Source of the DNA: Hyphomicrobiales bacterium
Lineage (GTDB): Bacteria; Pseudomonadota; Alphaproteobacteria; Rhizobiales; Rhizobiaceae
Assembly (NCBI GenBank): GCA_900470285.1
Contig: UCAG01000005.1
Location: 186,001 to 250,000 of the forward strand
Direction: 5' to 3'
Length of the DNA: 64,000 nucleotides
Shown here: piece after piece, positions 35,618-44,843 of the stretch
Layout of the letters: each line of letters starts with the position of its first letter
Numbering within the stretch: the first letter of the stretch is position 1
Position numbers and translations under genes: made by a program
The notes under the pieces: model-generated
Told to the model about the DNA's origin: nothing
The model's input: the letters and a program-made list of their open reading frames with translations, nothing else
Databases searched by the model: none

Positions 35618-36832
35618 ATGGCAAAGATCAAAGTTGCAAATCCCGTTGTTGAGCTTGACGGCGATGAGATGACCCGCATCATCTGGCAGTTTATCAAAGA
35701 CAAACTCATCCATCCGTATCTCGACATCGATCTGAAATATTATGATCTGTCGGTAGAACACCGCGATGCAACCAATGATCAGGTTACCATCGACGCAGCA
35801 AATGCTATCAAAGAGCACGGCGTTGGTGTGAAATGCGCCACCATCACCCCTGATGAAGCCCGCGTTGAAGAATTCAAGCTTAAGAAAATGTGGAAGTCGC
35901 CAAACGGCACCATCCGCAACATTCTCGGCGGCGTAATTTTCCGCGAACCAATCATCTGCAAAAACGTACCGCGTCTGGTGCCGGGCTGGACTCAGCCGAT
36001 CATCGTTGGCCGTCATGCTTTCGGTGACCAGTACCGCGCGACTGATTTCAAATTCCCGGGCAAAGGCAAGCTGTCGATCAAATTCGTTGGTGAAGACGGC
36101 GAAACCATTGAACACGAAGTCTATGATGCACCATCCGCCGGTGTAGCAATGGCTATGTACAATATCGACGAATCCATCCGCGAATTCGCCCGTGCATCGC
36201 TGAACTACGGCCTGCAGCGCGGCTATCCGGTTTATCTGTCGACCAAAAACACCATTCTCAAAGCCTATGACGGCCGCTTCAAAGATATCTTTGAAGAAGT
36301 TTATCAGGCTGAATTTGCTGAGAAGTTCAAAGAAGCCAAGATCTGGTACGAACACCGCCTGATCGACGACATGGTTGCTTCGGCTCTGAAATGGTCCGGC
36401 GGTTATGTCTGGGCTTGTAAGAACTATGACGGTGACGTGCAGTCCGACATCGTGGCGCAGGGCTTCGGCTCGCTCGGCCTGATGACCTCGGTTCTGATGA
36501 CACCGGATGGCAAGACCGTTGAAGCAGAAGCTGCTCACGGTACTGTAACCCGTCACTATCGCCAGCATCAGAAGGGTGAGGAAACCTCAACCAACTCGAT
36601 CGCTTCGATCTTCGCATGGACCCGTGGTCTCGCGCACCGCGCCAAGCTCGACGACAATGCCGAGCTGAAGCGCTTTGCCGATACACTGGAAAAAGTCTGC
36701 GTAGATACAGTTGAATCCGGCTACATGACCAAAGATCTGGCTCTGCTGATCGGTCCGGATCAGCCTTGGCTGTCGACAACAGGCTTCCTCGACAAGATTG
36801 ACGAAAACCTGCAGAAAGCAATGGCTGCTTAA
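35618..36832 (+). CDS. icd: NADP-dependent isocitrate dehydrogenase
   Basis: Citric-acid-cycle enzyme converting isocitrate to 2-oxoglutarate. It is 404 residues, in the range of the eukaryotic-like homodimeric NADP-IDH group found in alphaproteobacteria. Visible are [13 protein letters not shown] at the start, [10 protein letters not shown] (substrate loop), the metal-site Asp region [12 protein letters not shown] and the NADP segment [18 protein letters not shown] strong ribosome site (GAAGGAGAGG) and a leader hairpin precede it, and a terminator follows. It is transcribed alone. Confidence 0.96.
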   Translation: MAKIKVANPVVELDGDEMTRIIWQFIKDKLIHPYLDIDLKYYDLSVEHRDATNDQVTIDAANAIKEHGVGVKCATITPDEARVEEFKLKKMWKSPNGTIRNILGGVIFREPIICKNVPRLVPGWTQPIIVGRHAFGDQYRATDFKFPGKGKLSIKFVGEDGETIEHEVYDAPSAGVAMAMYNIDESIREFARASLNYGLQRGYPVYLSTKNTILKAYDGRFKDIFEEVYQAEFAEKFKEAKIWYEHRLIDDMVASALKWSGGYVWACKNYDGDVQSDIVAQGFGSLGLMTSVLMTPDGKTVEAEAAHGTVTRHYRQHQKGEETSTNSIASIFAWTRGLAHRAKLDDNAELKRFADTLEKVCVDTVESGYMTKDLALLIGPDQPWLSTTGFLDKIDENLQKAMAA

Positions 36833-36847
36833 TCAGTCATAATTTGT

Positions 36848-36882
36848 AAAAGCCCCGCCTGAATAATCAGGCGGGGCTTTTT
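36848..36882 (+). terminator. Rho-independent terminator after icd
   Basis: AAAGCCCCGCCTGA, loop ATAA, TCAGGCGGGGCTTTTT; 14-bp stem. Confidence 0.95.
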
Positions 36883-36968
36883 CTATTTGAACACGCTCTC
36901 TCATGCGGATTAATCATCACCGCTACGATGTGAATCCGCTATAAGTTATACTGTAAAACAATACCGGA

Positions 36969-38177
36969 ATGCCTGTAATGACAACCCAAAACCCGTTCGG
37001 AAAAAGTGAAAATGCCTTAGCCGTTGTGCTGGCCTTAGCAATGGTTCCGGCGCTGGGATTGGGGTTTGCGCGTTTTGCCTATGCACTTGTGCTGCCGGAT
37101 ATGCGTGCCGATCTGCACTGGTCCTATGCGGATGCAGGCTGGATGAATACCAGCAACGGGATCGGTTATCTGTTCGGCGCTTTGCTCGCATCGCGTCTGC
37201 TGCGCTATATCAGTGCCTATAAAATGATGATCATCAATATCTGGCTGGTTGTCGCTTCACTGGCACTCTGTGCGGTCTTCCGCGATGTGCTTATTCTCAA
37301 CCTGCTGCGATTTATTGCCGGACTCAGTGCAGGTTTGGCTTTTGTCGCCGGTGGCCTGCTGACAACCAGTCTTGCACAACGCCATCCGGAGCGCAGTTCG
37401 GTTATTCTCGGTATTTTCTATGCAGGGCCTGGCATCGGTATTTTCCTGTCCGGTCTCGTCATTCCTTATCTGATTGCCTGTTTGGGTGCAGGCTCATGGC
37501 CTTATGCATGGGCCTTGCTGGCACTGATCGCCGCCCCTTTGGCACTGCTGCTGATCGGCGCGCACGGACAAAATGTAACGCTCTACAAGCCGGATCAGAA
37601 AAGCAAACCTTACCGTGTTGACTACAAAGCCATGAGCGGCATTTTAGCCGGATATCTCTTTGTCGGTGCCGGTTATATTGCCTATATGACCTTTATGATC
37701 GCATGGGTGCAGAATTCCGGCGGCGGGGCTATGCTGCAATCAGCCTTTTGGTTTGTGATCGGGCTTGGCGCAATTTCCTCGCCATGGATTTGCGCAGGCA
37801 TTCAGAAAAAAGTGCTGCATGGTTATGGTTTCGCCCTGCTGTCGCTGATTACATTGATTGCATCACTGCTGCCGATTTTCTCATCAGGCACGCCCCTGCT
37901 GATGATTTCTGCTGCCGGTTTCGGTTGTGCGTTTTTCGCGGTTGTTGCCTCAACCACAGTCTATGTACGCCGCAATCTGCCGCCGGAAGGCTGGGCAGCA
38001 GCAATCGGCATGATGACCGTTATGTTCTCTGTCGGGCAGATTGTCGGCCCTGTGCTGATCGGCTTTATCAATGACCTGACACATAGCCTCTCAAGTGGCC
38101 TGTGGGCTTCAGCCGGATTGTTATTGCTGGCAGTGATTTGCGGTATTGCACAACGTGATCTTACACCTGTCCGGTAA
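36969..38177 (+). CDS. MFS transporter, YbfB/YjiJ family
   Basis: A 402-residue twelve-segment inner-membrane protein. The early motif LGFARFAYALVLPDMRADL and SYADAGWMNTSNGIGYLFGA is typical of YbfB/YjiJ transporters. A charged middle loop (LYKPDQKSKPYRVDYKAM) separates the halves. Substrate unknown, possibly a metabolite exporter. An in-frame ATG at 36978 is an alternative start. Its end overlaps the convergent GlxA-type gene by 17 bp. Confidence 0.88.
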   Translation: MPVMTTQNPFGKSENALAVVLALAMVPALGLGFARFAYALVLPDMRADLHWSYADAGWMNTSNGIGYLFGALLASRLLRYISAYKMMIINIWLVVASLALCAVFRDVLILNLLRFIAGLSAGLAFVAGGLLTTSLAQRHPERSSVILGIFYAGPGIGIFLSGLVIPYLIACLGAGSWPYAWALLALIAAPLALLLIGAHGQNVTLYKPDQKSKPYRVDYKAMSGILAGYLFVGAGYIAYMTFMIAWVQNSGGGAMLQSAFWFVIGLGAISSPWICAGIQKKVLHGYGFALLSLITLIASLLPIFSSGTPLLMISAAGFGCAFFAVVASTTVYVRRNLPPEGWAAAIGMMTVMFSVGQIVGPVLIGFINDLTHSLSSGLWASAGLLLLAVICGIAQRDLTPVR

Positions 38178-39168
38178 TCCGGCGATAATGGCTCGGCGGC
38201 ACCGCATTATATTTCGACCAGACACGGCGCAGATGGCGGGCTGAGGTAAAACCGGTTTTCTCCGCGATATTTTCCATATCCAGCGGTGAATTGGTCAGAA
38301 TATCTTTGGCCAGTGTTACGCGGATCAGATTGACATATTCCGTCACCGTCAGTCCCGTATACTCCTGAAACAGACGCGACAGATTGCGAACACTCATAAA
38401 ACCGGTATCGGCCAGTTCTGCCAGAGACCAGCACCGCGCCGGATCAGCAATAATCGCATCCTGAATACGATGAATTGCCGGATGAATATGATTACGCCCG
38501 CTCAGCCACGGTGAAAATTGCGGCTCACCGCCGGTACGCCGGATATAGACAACCATATAGCGGGCAATGCTCAGCACCACGACCGGTGATGTCAGCTTTG
38601 CCACCAGATGTAACATAAGGTCAGTTCCCGTGGAGATACCTGCACTCGAAAAGCGCGTACCGTCTTCCACATAGAGCCGGTTATCCAATACACGCGCAGC
38701 CGGTGCTATTGCACGCAACTCATCGACAGACAATGCATGGGTCGTGCAGGCATAACCATCGAACAAACCGGCACGCGCAGCAATCAGGGCACCGGAGCAG
38801 ATCGTTACCAGATGCATTGATGACCGGTAGACCGCTTTCAACCATGATGCCAATTGCCGGTATTCCGGCTCGGGATCGGTTGCTTCTGCCGGTGCTGTTA
38901 TGGTACCGCAAACAAGAATATAGGCATCATCCGGCAGCTGTGCAGGTAATGGTTCAAGCCCTGCAACAGCCAACCCGATTGAACTCACCTGCTCCGCTTG
39001 CGTTGAGACAAAATGATAATCGAACAAAATGTCCTGCTGCTCGGCATTAGCACGGCGCAACACTTCCACCGGCCCCGCCACATCCAGCAACAGGATATGC
39101 GGCGGCACAACAACATAGACAGGTATGACCTTAGGAGCCGTTGCGCCGCTTTGCTTATTCACAATCAA
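38161..39168 (-). CDS. GlxA-type transcriptional regulator (DJ-1/PfpI plus AraC HTH)
   Basis: A 335-residue regulator with an N-terminal DJ-1/PfpI-like domain (residues 15-190, with VTICSGALIAARAGLFDG holding the elbow Cys) and a C-terminal AraC HTH pair (residues 230-330, LAELADTGFMSVRNLSRLFQEYTG and IAEKTGFTSARHLRRVW). Such regulators control catabolism of amines and related nitrogen compounds. TTG 39168 with AAGGAAAT upstream is the likely start. It follows the isochorismatase-family gene by six bases, so they are co-transcribed. It overlaps the MFS gene end to end. Confidence 0.88.
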   Translation of the reverse strand: MIVNKQSGATAPKVIPVYVVVPPHILLLDVAGPVEVLRRANAEQQDILFDYHFVSTQAEQVSSIGLAVAGLEPLPAQLPDDAYILVCGTITAPAEATDPEPEYRQLASWLKAVYRSSMHLVTICSGALIAARAGLFDGYACTTHALSVDELRAIAPAARVLDNRLYVEDGTRFSSAGISTGTDLMLHLVAKLTSPVVVLSIARYMVVYIRRTGGEPQFSPWLSGRNHIHPAIHRIQDAIIADPARCWSLAELADTGFMSVRNLSRLFQEYTGLTVTEYVNLIRVTLAKDILTNSPLDMENIAEKTGFTSARHLRRVWSKYNAVPPSHYRRITGQV

Positions 39169-39174
39169 ATTTCC

Positions 39175-39729
39175 TTATACTGAGGCAGCCTGAAGTGCTT
39201 CTTCAACCGTGGCAATGCGCGCAAAACGTCCCGCCAGAACCAGCTCCGTACGCATTTTGATATCCTCAACAGAGAAGACCTGTCCTGAAGGATGCTGCAT
39301 CGGAAAAGTCAGAGTGGCTTCCGTTACATAATCAACCTGATAGCCTAGATCAGACGCATGACGCGTTGTCGTTTCACAACACTGTTCGGTTCTGATGCCA
39401 CAGATAATCAGCTTGCGGATACCGCGCTCCGTCAGCCAGACATTCAGACCGCTTTCCACAAGAGCAGAGTGACGCTTCTTGTAAAACTGCACGGTTGGCT
39501 CGATCTCCAGACCTTCCAATGTGCGCACAAAACCACTTTCCAGCTGAAACACATCATCATTATCCGTGTGTAAAATCTGCACGACAGGAATATTACGTTT
39601 AGCAGCGCCGTCGATCAGCGCCTGTACATTCCGGATAAAAGGACGAGCAATATCATCCTGCCACACGGCGCGCTGGCGAAAAGATTCCTGAACATCAATA
39701 ACGATCAGAGCAGTATCATTGGCGGACAT
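39175..39729 (-). CDS. Isochorismatase-family cysteine hydrolase
   Basis: A 184-residue hydrolase. The triad is visible: Asp in VIDVQESF (residue 12), Lys in FYKKRHSAL (near 85) and Cys in GIRTEQCCETTTRHA (near 117). This fits nicotinamidase/isochorismatase relatives; the substrate is open. GGAG lies 11 bases before the ATG. It heads a two-gene unit with the GlxA-type regulator, so its substrate probably relates to the ligand of that regulator. Confidence 0.87.
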   Translation of the reverse strand: MSANDTALIVIDVQESFRQRAVWQDDIARPFIRNVQALIDGAAKRNIPVVQILHTDNDDVFQLESGFVRTLEGLEIEPTVQFYKKRHSALVESGLNVWLTERGIRKLIICGIRTEQCCETTTRHASDLGYQVDYVTEATLTFPMQHPSGQVFSVEDIKMRTELVLAGRFARIATVEEALQAASV

Positions 39730-39843
39730 TTTAGGTAACTCCTGTAAAGTTGTATAACAGAAATTACCGCGCTAAAATATAATGAAAAAGCCAATATCAG
39801 GACAATGACAGGACATATCCGGCCATAATAAATGCAAAAACTC

Positions 39844-40341
39844 TCACGCAGGAATGTGATAAATAATCAGCGTGAACTTGGGATCTCTTTCTACTCCAAC
39901 AACTTTACCGCCAAGGCTTTCTACAAGCTTGCGGCTGGCAACATTCTGTTCGGCAACCTGATAACTGAAATAATCCGGCTGAAAATGTTGCCCCACCCAA
40001 TGCATAATCCCCTTCAGGGCCTCTGAGGCATAACCTTGTCTTTGGTGCTCCTCACATACCCATAAAGCAAGACGCGGAACCGGAGTAGTGAAATTATGCG
40101 CACTAAACAGCCCCGCCAAAGAGCCGTTTTTCCTCACTCTTCCGACAAAAACATAGGAATTACCTTCTTCTTGTTTTGCCGGCCAGTTTTTCCAGATGTT
40201 TTTAAAATCTTCAGCGTTTTTCGGCGGATTCCACAGCATATAACGTGCTAAATTCGCTGTCATACATGGCCAGATTTCATCCGCATCTTCTGCCCTGAAC
40301 GGACGCAGGATCATACGCGTTGTTTCAATTTCTGGTATCAT
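39844..40341 (-). CDS. GNAT acetyltransferase, RimJ/RimL-like (paralog 1)
   Basis: A 165-residue acetyltransferase: TTRMILRPFRAEDADEIW at the start, acetyl-CoA loop QRQGYASEALKGIM, NVASRKLVESLGG at the end. RimJ/RimL-like members acetylate protein N-termini or small molecules; no substrate can be named. The similar gene at 40437 has the same C-terminal YHIPA, so the pair is a tandem duplication. Its start codon lies inside a 10-bp stem (40336-40372). Confidence 0.85.
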   Translation of the reverse strand: MIPEIETTRMILRPFRAEDADEIWPCMTANLARYMLWNPPKNAEDFKNIWKNWPAKQEEGNSYVFVGRVRKNGSLAGLFSAHNFTTPVPRLALWVCEEHQRQGYASEALKGIMHWVGQHFQPDYFSYQVAEQNVASRKLVESLGGKVVGVERDPKFTLIIYHIPA

Positions 40342-40372
40342 CGGGCTTCCTTATAAAGAAAACCCGATGATA
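40336..40372 (-). promoter_or_regulatory. Hairpin enclosing the start codon of the GNAT gene
   Basis: TATCATCGGG (40336-40345) and CCCGATGATA (40363-40372) form a perfect 10-bp inverted repeat with a 17-base loop. Read leftward the ribosome site AAGGAAG is in the loop and the ATG (40339-40341) in the stem. Such a fold could hide the start codon; it might also act as a weak terminator between the two GNAT genes. Confidence 0.5.
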
Positions 40373-40436
40373 TGACTTCAGCATTACGCGGCAATTCCAA
40401 GAAATTACACGTTACCAGCTATACTCCGCGTATGTT

Positions 40437-40937
40437 TCAGGCCGGAATATGATAGGTCACAGACATATATTTCGGCTTCGGCTCGGAAGAGACAAGCTGC
40501 CCGCCGAGTGCTTCGGCAATCTTGCGGCTTGCCCGATTTTCTTCGGCCACCGGATAAACGAAATAGTCTGCCTGTAAGGCTTCCTTTGCCCAACCGAACA
40601 CAGCAGTGACAGCCTCTTTACCGAAGCCCTGCCCGTGCATATCCTCACACATCCAAACGCCGAATTCCGGTGTAGTCGTTGTAGCCCGATGCACACCGAC
40701 AATACCGATATAGCGACCGCTTCGGATATCTCTGGCAACAAAGTGGTAATCTGTCCCTTTCAGGAAACGCTCTTCCCAAAGAGGTTTGTTCTCCAGAAAC
40801 TCCTCATAGGATGCAGGTGGTTCCCACGCCATAAAACGGGTGAGCGTCGGTGTGATATGGCTGTACATTTCAGCAGCGTCCTGCGGTGTATATATCCGTA
40901 GTTTCAGACGTTGCGTTGTCAGTTCAGGTCTTGTCAT
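40437..40937 (-). CDS. GNAT acetyltransferase, RimJ/RimL-like (paralog 2)
   Basis: A 166-residue acetyltransferase: TTQRLKLRIYTPQDAAEMY at the start, acetyl-CoA loop HGQGFGKEAVTAVF, NRASRKIAEALGG near the end and a final YHIPA as in its neighbour. The two genes are in tandem, 95 bp apart, same strand. The region between them has the start-codon hairpin of the second gene. Acceptor unknown. It is preceded by the IalB gene's terminator. Confidence 0.86.
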   Translation of the reverse strand: MTRPELTTQRLKLRIYTPQDAAEMYSHITPTLTRFMAWEPPASYEEFLENKPLWEERFLKGTDYHFVARDIRSGRYIGIVGVHRATTTTPEFGVWMCEDMHGQGFGKEAVTAVFGWAKEALQADYFVYPVAEENRASRKIAEALGGQLVSSEPKPKYMSVTYHIPA

Positions 40938-40949
40938 TTTTCCTCCAAT

Positions 40950-40976
40950 AAAAAAGGGCGCCAGAGGCGCCCTTTA
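40950..40976 (-). terminator. Terminator after the IalB gene
   Basis: AAAGGGCGCC (40953-40962), loop AGA, GGCGCCCTTT (40966-40975). Read leftward it ends in TTTTTT. Confidence 0.92.
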
Positions 40977-41000
40977 AAATCTGTTTCCGGATGTTCCAGA

Positions 41001-41618
41001 TCAGTTACCGGCTTTCGCCTTTTCCTGTTCTGCCTTCATCTTGGCTTCAAATTCTTTCTGGCGCTTCTGAACTGCGTCCTGAAGTTCTTTCTGGCGCTGT
41101 TCAAGTTCGTTCTGCTGCAGACCCTTGCCATTCAGTGCATCGGAGAAACCGGTGAGCTGAACAGTGATCGGATTTGGCTTATTCTGGAAGTTTACGGATG
41201 TAAGGGTCAGCTTACCGCCTTTTTTCAGCGCATTGACCATTTCATCTGTCAGCGGAGCTTCTGCAATGCAGCGATCCGGGAAGCAGATACCGTATTCAAC
41301 TTTGGTGGTTTTGTTCGCATCAATCTGCATACCGATACCCGCAGGGATCAGACGACCGGTCGGAACGGAAACCTGAAAAATCTTACGATTAATCTTGCCT
41401 TTGATTTCGATCAGGTTGATCGCGGTCAGCAGCTGACCGGAATCTGCAGTCACGATATTCTGTGTATTGCAAATATCATTATCTTCCTGCTTCGAGCAGA
41501 CCTTGAACCATCCCTGCGGCGGCAGCTGTTGAGCTGTGGCCGGAAGGGTCGCGGTTGCAAGCAGGGCAACGGCGCCGGCAATTGCCGATGCGGCAGCGAA
41601 TGTCTTCGTGCTGGTCAT
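41001..41618 (-). CDS. Invasion-associated locus B (IalB) family protein
   Basis: A 205-residue exported protein. Signal peptide with AAASAIAGAVALLATATLPATAQ (residues about 8-30). The IalB domain follows: PQGWFKVCSKQEDNDICNTQ, then YGICFPDRCIAEAPLTDEMV, with four Cys residues likely in two disulfides. The last 40 residues are a charged helix (QRQKELQDAVQKRQKEFEAK) that could be a coiled coil. In Bartonella IalB relates to red-cell invasion; in free-living relatives the role is unclear. ATG 41618 with AAAGGAACC upstream is used; a TTG at 41624 is an alternative. Confidence 0.9.
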   Translation of the reverse strand: MTSTKTFAAASAIAGAVALLATATLPATAQQLPPQGWFKVCSKQEDNDICNTQNIVTADSGQLLTAINLIEIKGKINRKIFQVSVPTGRLIPAGIGMQIDANKTTKVEYGICFPDRCIAEAPLTDEMVNALKKGGKLTLTSVNFQNKPNPITVQLTGFSDALNGKGLQQNELEQRQKELQDAVQKRQKEFEAKMKAEQEKAKAGN

Positions 41619-42139
41619 GATCAACAGGTTCCTTTCAACACTCTGATCTGAATTCTGGCTATGCTGTTTCAGAGAAATAAACAGCCTGTATTTTTTACGG
41701 GAATTATCATCGAGACTGGCAAGACAACGTTTTCCCCCTGCGGATCAGCAAGTGAACCGAATTTTCGCAACCATGACTGCGGATAAAATACGGCAACAGC
41801 GTGACCCTGCGTTATTTGCGGTGTTACACTGACTGCAACGTATTATCCAGTGCCGTTTTATTAACCATAGTTTTTTAACGTCGATTTGCGCTATAAAAAC
41901 AACGCATTTCCCGCCTGACTTATCATAAAACGAAAACCGGCCGGTCAATATTTCATATTATAATTCTGTAGCTTGCTGCATATTCCCGCTAAAAAAGCGG
42001 TTTATACAGTGCATCTGATACGAATCAAATATGGTACCGAACCGGCATAATCCTCAAACATTCTCAAAATTAATCAAAAACACGCAAAATTCTGACAAAT
42101 CAGAGCATTCTTAAAATTTTACCGGATAGTGATTGACCA
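41619..42139. other. Long divergent intergenic region
   Basis: About 520 bp between the IalB gene and the solute-binding protein gene. No open frame has coding-like composition. It is AT-rich from 41850 on. One sequence TTAACCAT at 41861-41868 resembles a CtrA half-site, but the spacing to the next TTAA is ten rather than seven, so I do not call a full site. Confidence 0.5.
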
Positions 42140-44059
42140 ATGACACAGCCGTTCCTGCCCTTCCCGCGCATCATCAACAGGCGTCATCTGCTTGCAATGC
42201 TGGGAACCTCTGTTCTGGCAACTGCATTTGGCGCTACCGGCCTGCCCTTTACCCAAAGCACAGCACAAGCCCAAACCGCATCTGCCGGACAAGACAGCGT
42301 GCCATCCTACGCATTGTCCATGCATGGTGACATTGCACTGCCAGCCGATTTCAAACACTTCCCTTATACCAATCCGGCAGCACCTAAAGGCGGAAATATC
42401 ACCTATGGTGTCGTCGGTACATTCGACAGTCTGAACCCGTTTGTTTTGCAGAGCATGCGCACCACAGCGCGCGGTATGTTCATTGACGGGGATTTCGGCA
42501 ATCTGGTGTTTGAGCCGTTGATGCAGCGCTCAACTGATGAGCCTTTTACACTCTATGGCTTACTGGCTGAAAGCGTTGAGATTGATGATGCACGCAGTTT
42601 CATTGAATTTACGCTGAACCCGAAAGCCCGATGGTCAGACGGCAAGCCGGTGACACCGGAAGACGTGCTTTTCACCTATGAAATCCTGACGGAAAAAGGC
42701 CGTCCGCCGTTTAATGCCCGTATGAAGCAGATCGACAAAATCGAGAAAACCGGCGAGCGCGGCATTCGTATTACCTTCAACGATAAGGCGAACCGTGAAT
42801 TTCCGTTGCTCCTGGCAAGTACTATGCCGGTGCTGCCGAAACATGCAGTTGATCCGGAAACTTTCGGCAAGGCCTCTCTGAAGCCTCCGGTCGCAAGCGG
42901 CCCTTATCTTATTAAAGATGTAAAACCGGGTGAACGTATTACCTATCAGCGCAATGCGGATTACTGGGCAAAAGATCTACCAAGCCGTACCGGTTTCAAC
43001 AATTTTGAAACCATCACCATCGAATATTTCCGTAATGAAACCTCTTATTTCGAGGCTTTCAAGAAGGGGATTATCGATGTTTATGTTGACGGCTCACCTA
43101 ATCACTGGAGCAAAGCCTATGACTTTCCTGCGGTAAAACAAGGAAAAGTCATTAAGGACACTTTTGTCAAAGGTACGCCGGCCAATATGCTCGGCTTTGT
43201 CTTCAATACGCGACGCGAAAAATTTGCTGATGTTAAAGTGCGCCGCGCGCTCTCCGAACTCTTTGACTTTGAATGGGCAAACCGCTCACTGTTTTCCGGT
43301 CAATATGATCGTATGGCGAGTTTCTGGCAGGGTTCGGAATTATCGTCTGTCGGCCGTCCGGCGAGCGACGGTGAAAAGCAGTTACTCGCCCCCTATCAGG
43401 ATAGAATACTGCCGGAAACGATGGACGGCACATGGCGCCCGACCACAACCGACGGCAGCGGTCATGATCGTGAACCTGCTAAAAAAGCCTATGATTTGCT
43501 GGAGCAGGCAGGTTTTACGTTTAACAACGGTGTGGCTACCACGCCGGAAGGCACCCGTCTGAGCTTTGAAATCATGACCCGCTCAGTCGATGAGGAAAAG
43601 CTGGCACTGGCCTATAAGCGCAATCTGGCACGTCTGGGTATTGTTGCGGAAATCCGTAGTGCCGATGATGCGCAATATCAGCAGCGCTTGCAGAATTTCG
43701 ATTATGATATGATTATCGGTGCGCTGACAGCCTCGCTTTCTCCCGGCAATGAACAATGGATGCGCTGGGGCTCCGGCTCACGTGATGCATCCGGCAGTTT
43801 CAACTATCCGGGTGCACAGGATCCGGCTATTGATGCGATGATTGAAGCTATGCTCGCCGCCAAAGACCGCCCTGCTTTTACCGATGCAGTACGCGCCTTT
43901 GACCGGTTGCTGATCTCCGGCAGCTATTATCTGCCGCTTTATTATTTGCCGAAACAGCAGGTTGCACGGTGGGAGCGGATCAAAATTCCACAAAAAAACT
44001 CGCTTTACGGCTATCAATTCCCTACATGGTGGACTGAAACCACCTCTGCCAACCAATGA
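42140..44059 (+). CDS. ABC transporter substrate-binding protein, family 5 (YejA-like)
   Basis: A 639-residue periplasmic peptide/oligopeptide-binding protein of the YejA type. A Tat-like signal INRRHLLAMLGTSVLATAFG is near the N-terminus. The SBP_bac_5 body shows GGNITYGVVGTFDSLNPF, KARWSDGKPVTPEDVLFTYE and GPYLIKDVKPGERITYQRN. No permease or ATPase gene is adjacent, so the transporter must be elsewhere or it is an orphan receptor. The next gene starts within its stop (ATGA overlap). Confidence 0.92.
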   Translation: MTQPFLPFPRIINRRHLLAMLGTSVLATAFGATGLPFTQSTAQAQTASAGQDSVPSYALSMHGDIALPADFKHFPYTNPAAPKGGNITYGVVGTFDSLNPFVLQSMRTTARGMFIDGDFGNLVFEPLMQRSTDEPFTLYGLLAESVEIDDARSFIEFTLNPKARWSDGKPVTPEDVLFTYEILTEKGRPPFNARMKQIDKIEKTGERGIRITFNDKANREFPLLLASTMPVLPKHAVDPETFGKASLKPPVASGPYLIKDVKPGERITYQRNADYWAKDLPSRTGFNNFETITIEYFRNETSYFEAFKKGIIDVYVDGSPNHWSKAYDFPAVKQGKVIKDTFVKGTPANMLGFVFNTRREKFADVKVRRALSELFDFEWANRSLFSGQYDRMASFWQGSELSSVGRPASDGEKQLLAPYQDRILPETMDGTWRPTTTDGSGHDREPAKKAYDLLEQAGFTFNNGVATTPEGTRLSFEIMTRSVDEEKLALAYKRNLARLGIVAEIRSADDAQYQQRLQNFDYDMIIGALTASLSPGNEQWMRWGSGSRDASGSFNYPGAQDPAIDAMIEAMLAAKDRPAFTDAVRAFDRLLISGSYYLPLYYLPKQQVARWERIKIPQKNSLYGYQFPTWWTETTSANQ

Positions 44060-44748
44060 TGACTGGTAATTTCATGACAAACAAACAAATCACAATCGAT
44101 GTTATTTCCGATGTCGTCTGCCCGTGGTGCTTTCTCGGCCGTCAGCGCCTGAAAGCCGCCCTTGAAATGTTGCCGGAACTGAATGTTGAAGTGCGCTGGC
44201 GTCCGTTTCAGCTTGATCCGACGATTCCAGCTGAAGGCAAAGAGCGCAAACGCTATCTGGTTGAAAAACTCGGCTCCCAGAGCCGCGTGAATGAAGTGCA
44301 TGACCAGCTGATCGCCATCGGCAAAGAAGAAGGTATTGAGTTCGACTTTGATGCGATTGAAGTGGCACCGAATACACTGGATGCCCATCGCCTCATCCGC
44401 TGGGCGGGTGAAGTCAGCGCGGAAGTACAGGATCGCGTTGTCGGCGAATTATTCTCGCTCTATTTTGAACAAGGCGAAAATATCGGCAGCCATGAAATCC
44501 TCATCGAAGCCGCGGAAGATGCCGGTATGGAATATACCATTATCGAAACCCTGCTCGAAGGTGACACGGACAGCGATAATGTTCGTGCGGAAATCGACGT
44601 TGCCGGACAGATGGGCGTGACCGGTGTGCCATGCTTCATTCTCGATCAGAAATATGCGGTCATGGGTGCACAGAGCGCCGAGGCCATGGCTGACGCTATC
44701 CGTCAGATTGCGGAAGGTTATGAGCCGGGTCTAAGCGAAGATCGCTGA
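44056..44748 (+). CDS. DsbA-like oxidoreductase, FrnE family
   Basis: A 230-residue thioredoxin-fold protein with the active site CPWC (VVCPWCFLGRQ) close to the N-terminus and the cis-Pro loop GVTGVPCFIL near the end. FrnE-like proteins are cytoplasmic and 2-hydroxychromene-isomerase-like. The start at 44056 overlaps the preceding stop; ATG 44074 is the likely alternative and agrees better with the domain start. Two further Cys are absent, so only the CxxC pair is redox-active. A terminator follows at 44778. Confidence 0.9.
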   Translation: MMTGNFMTNKQITIDVISDVVCPWCFLGRQRLKAALEMLPELNVEVRWRPFQLDPTIPAEGKERKRYLVEKLGSQSRVNEVHDQLIAIGKEEGIEFDFDAIEVAPNTLDAHRLIRWAGEVSAEVQDRVVGELFSLYFEQGENIGSHEILIEAAEDAGMEYTIIETLLEGDTDSDNVRAEIDVAGQMGVTGVPCFILDQKYAVMGAQSAEAMADAIRQIAEGYEPGLSEDR

Positions 44749-44777
44749 TCTTTAAACCACTGCAACAATACTATTCT

Positions 44778-44811
44778 AAGGCTCTTTGGCACACGCCGGA
44801 GAGCCTTTTTC
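44778..44811 (+). terminator. Terminator after the FrnE-like gene
   Basis: AAGGCTCT (44778-44785) and AGAGCCTT (44800-44807) followed by T residues; loop of 14 with a further small pairing inside. Confidence 0.85.
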
Positions 44812-44843
44812 GTCTTTATAAGTAAAACCGAGGAGCATTTCCC

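Noticed and set aside
35615-36568. 317-residue open frame antisense to icd
   Set aside because: Shadow of icd; no ribosome site and no domain.
41861-41879. CtrA-like TTAA pair
   Set aside because: Spacing between TTAA elements is ten rather than the required seven.
41745-41948. 67-residue leftward frame in the gap before the solute-binding protein
   Set aside because: No ribosome site and AT-rich noncoding-like composition.
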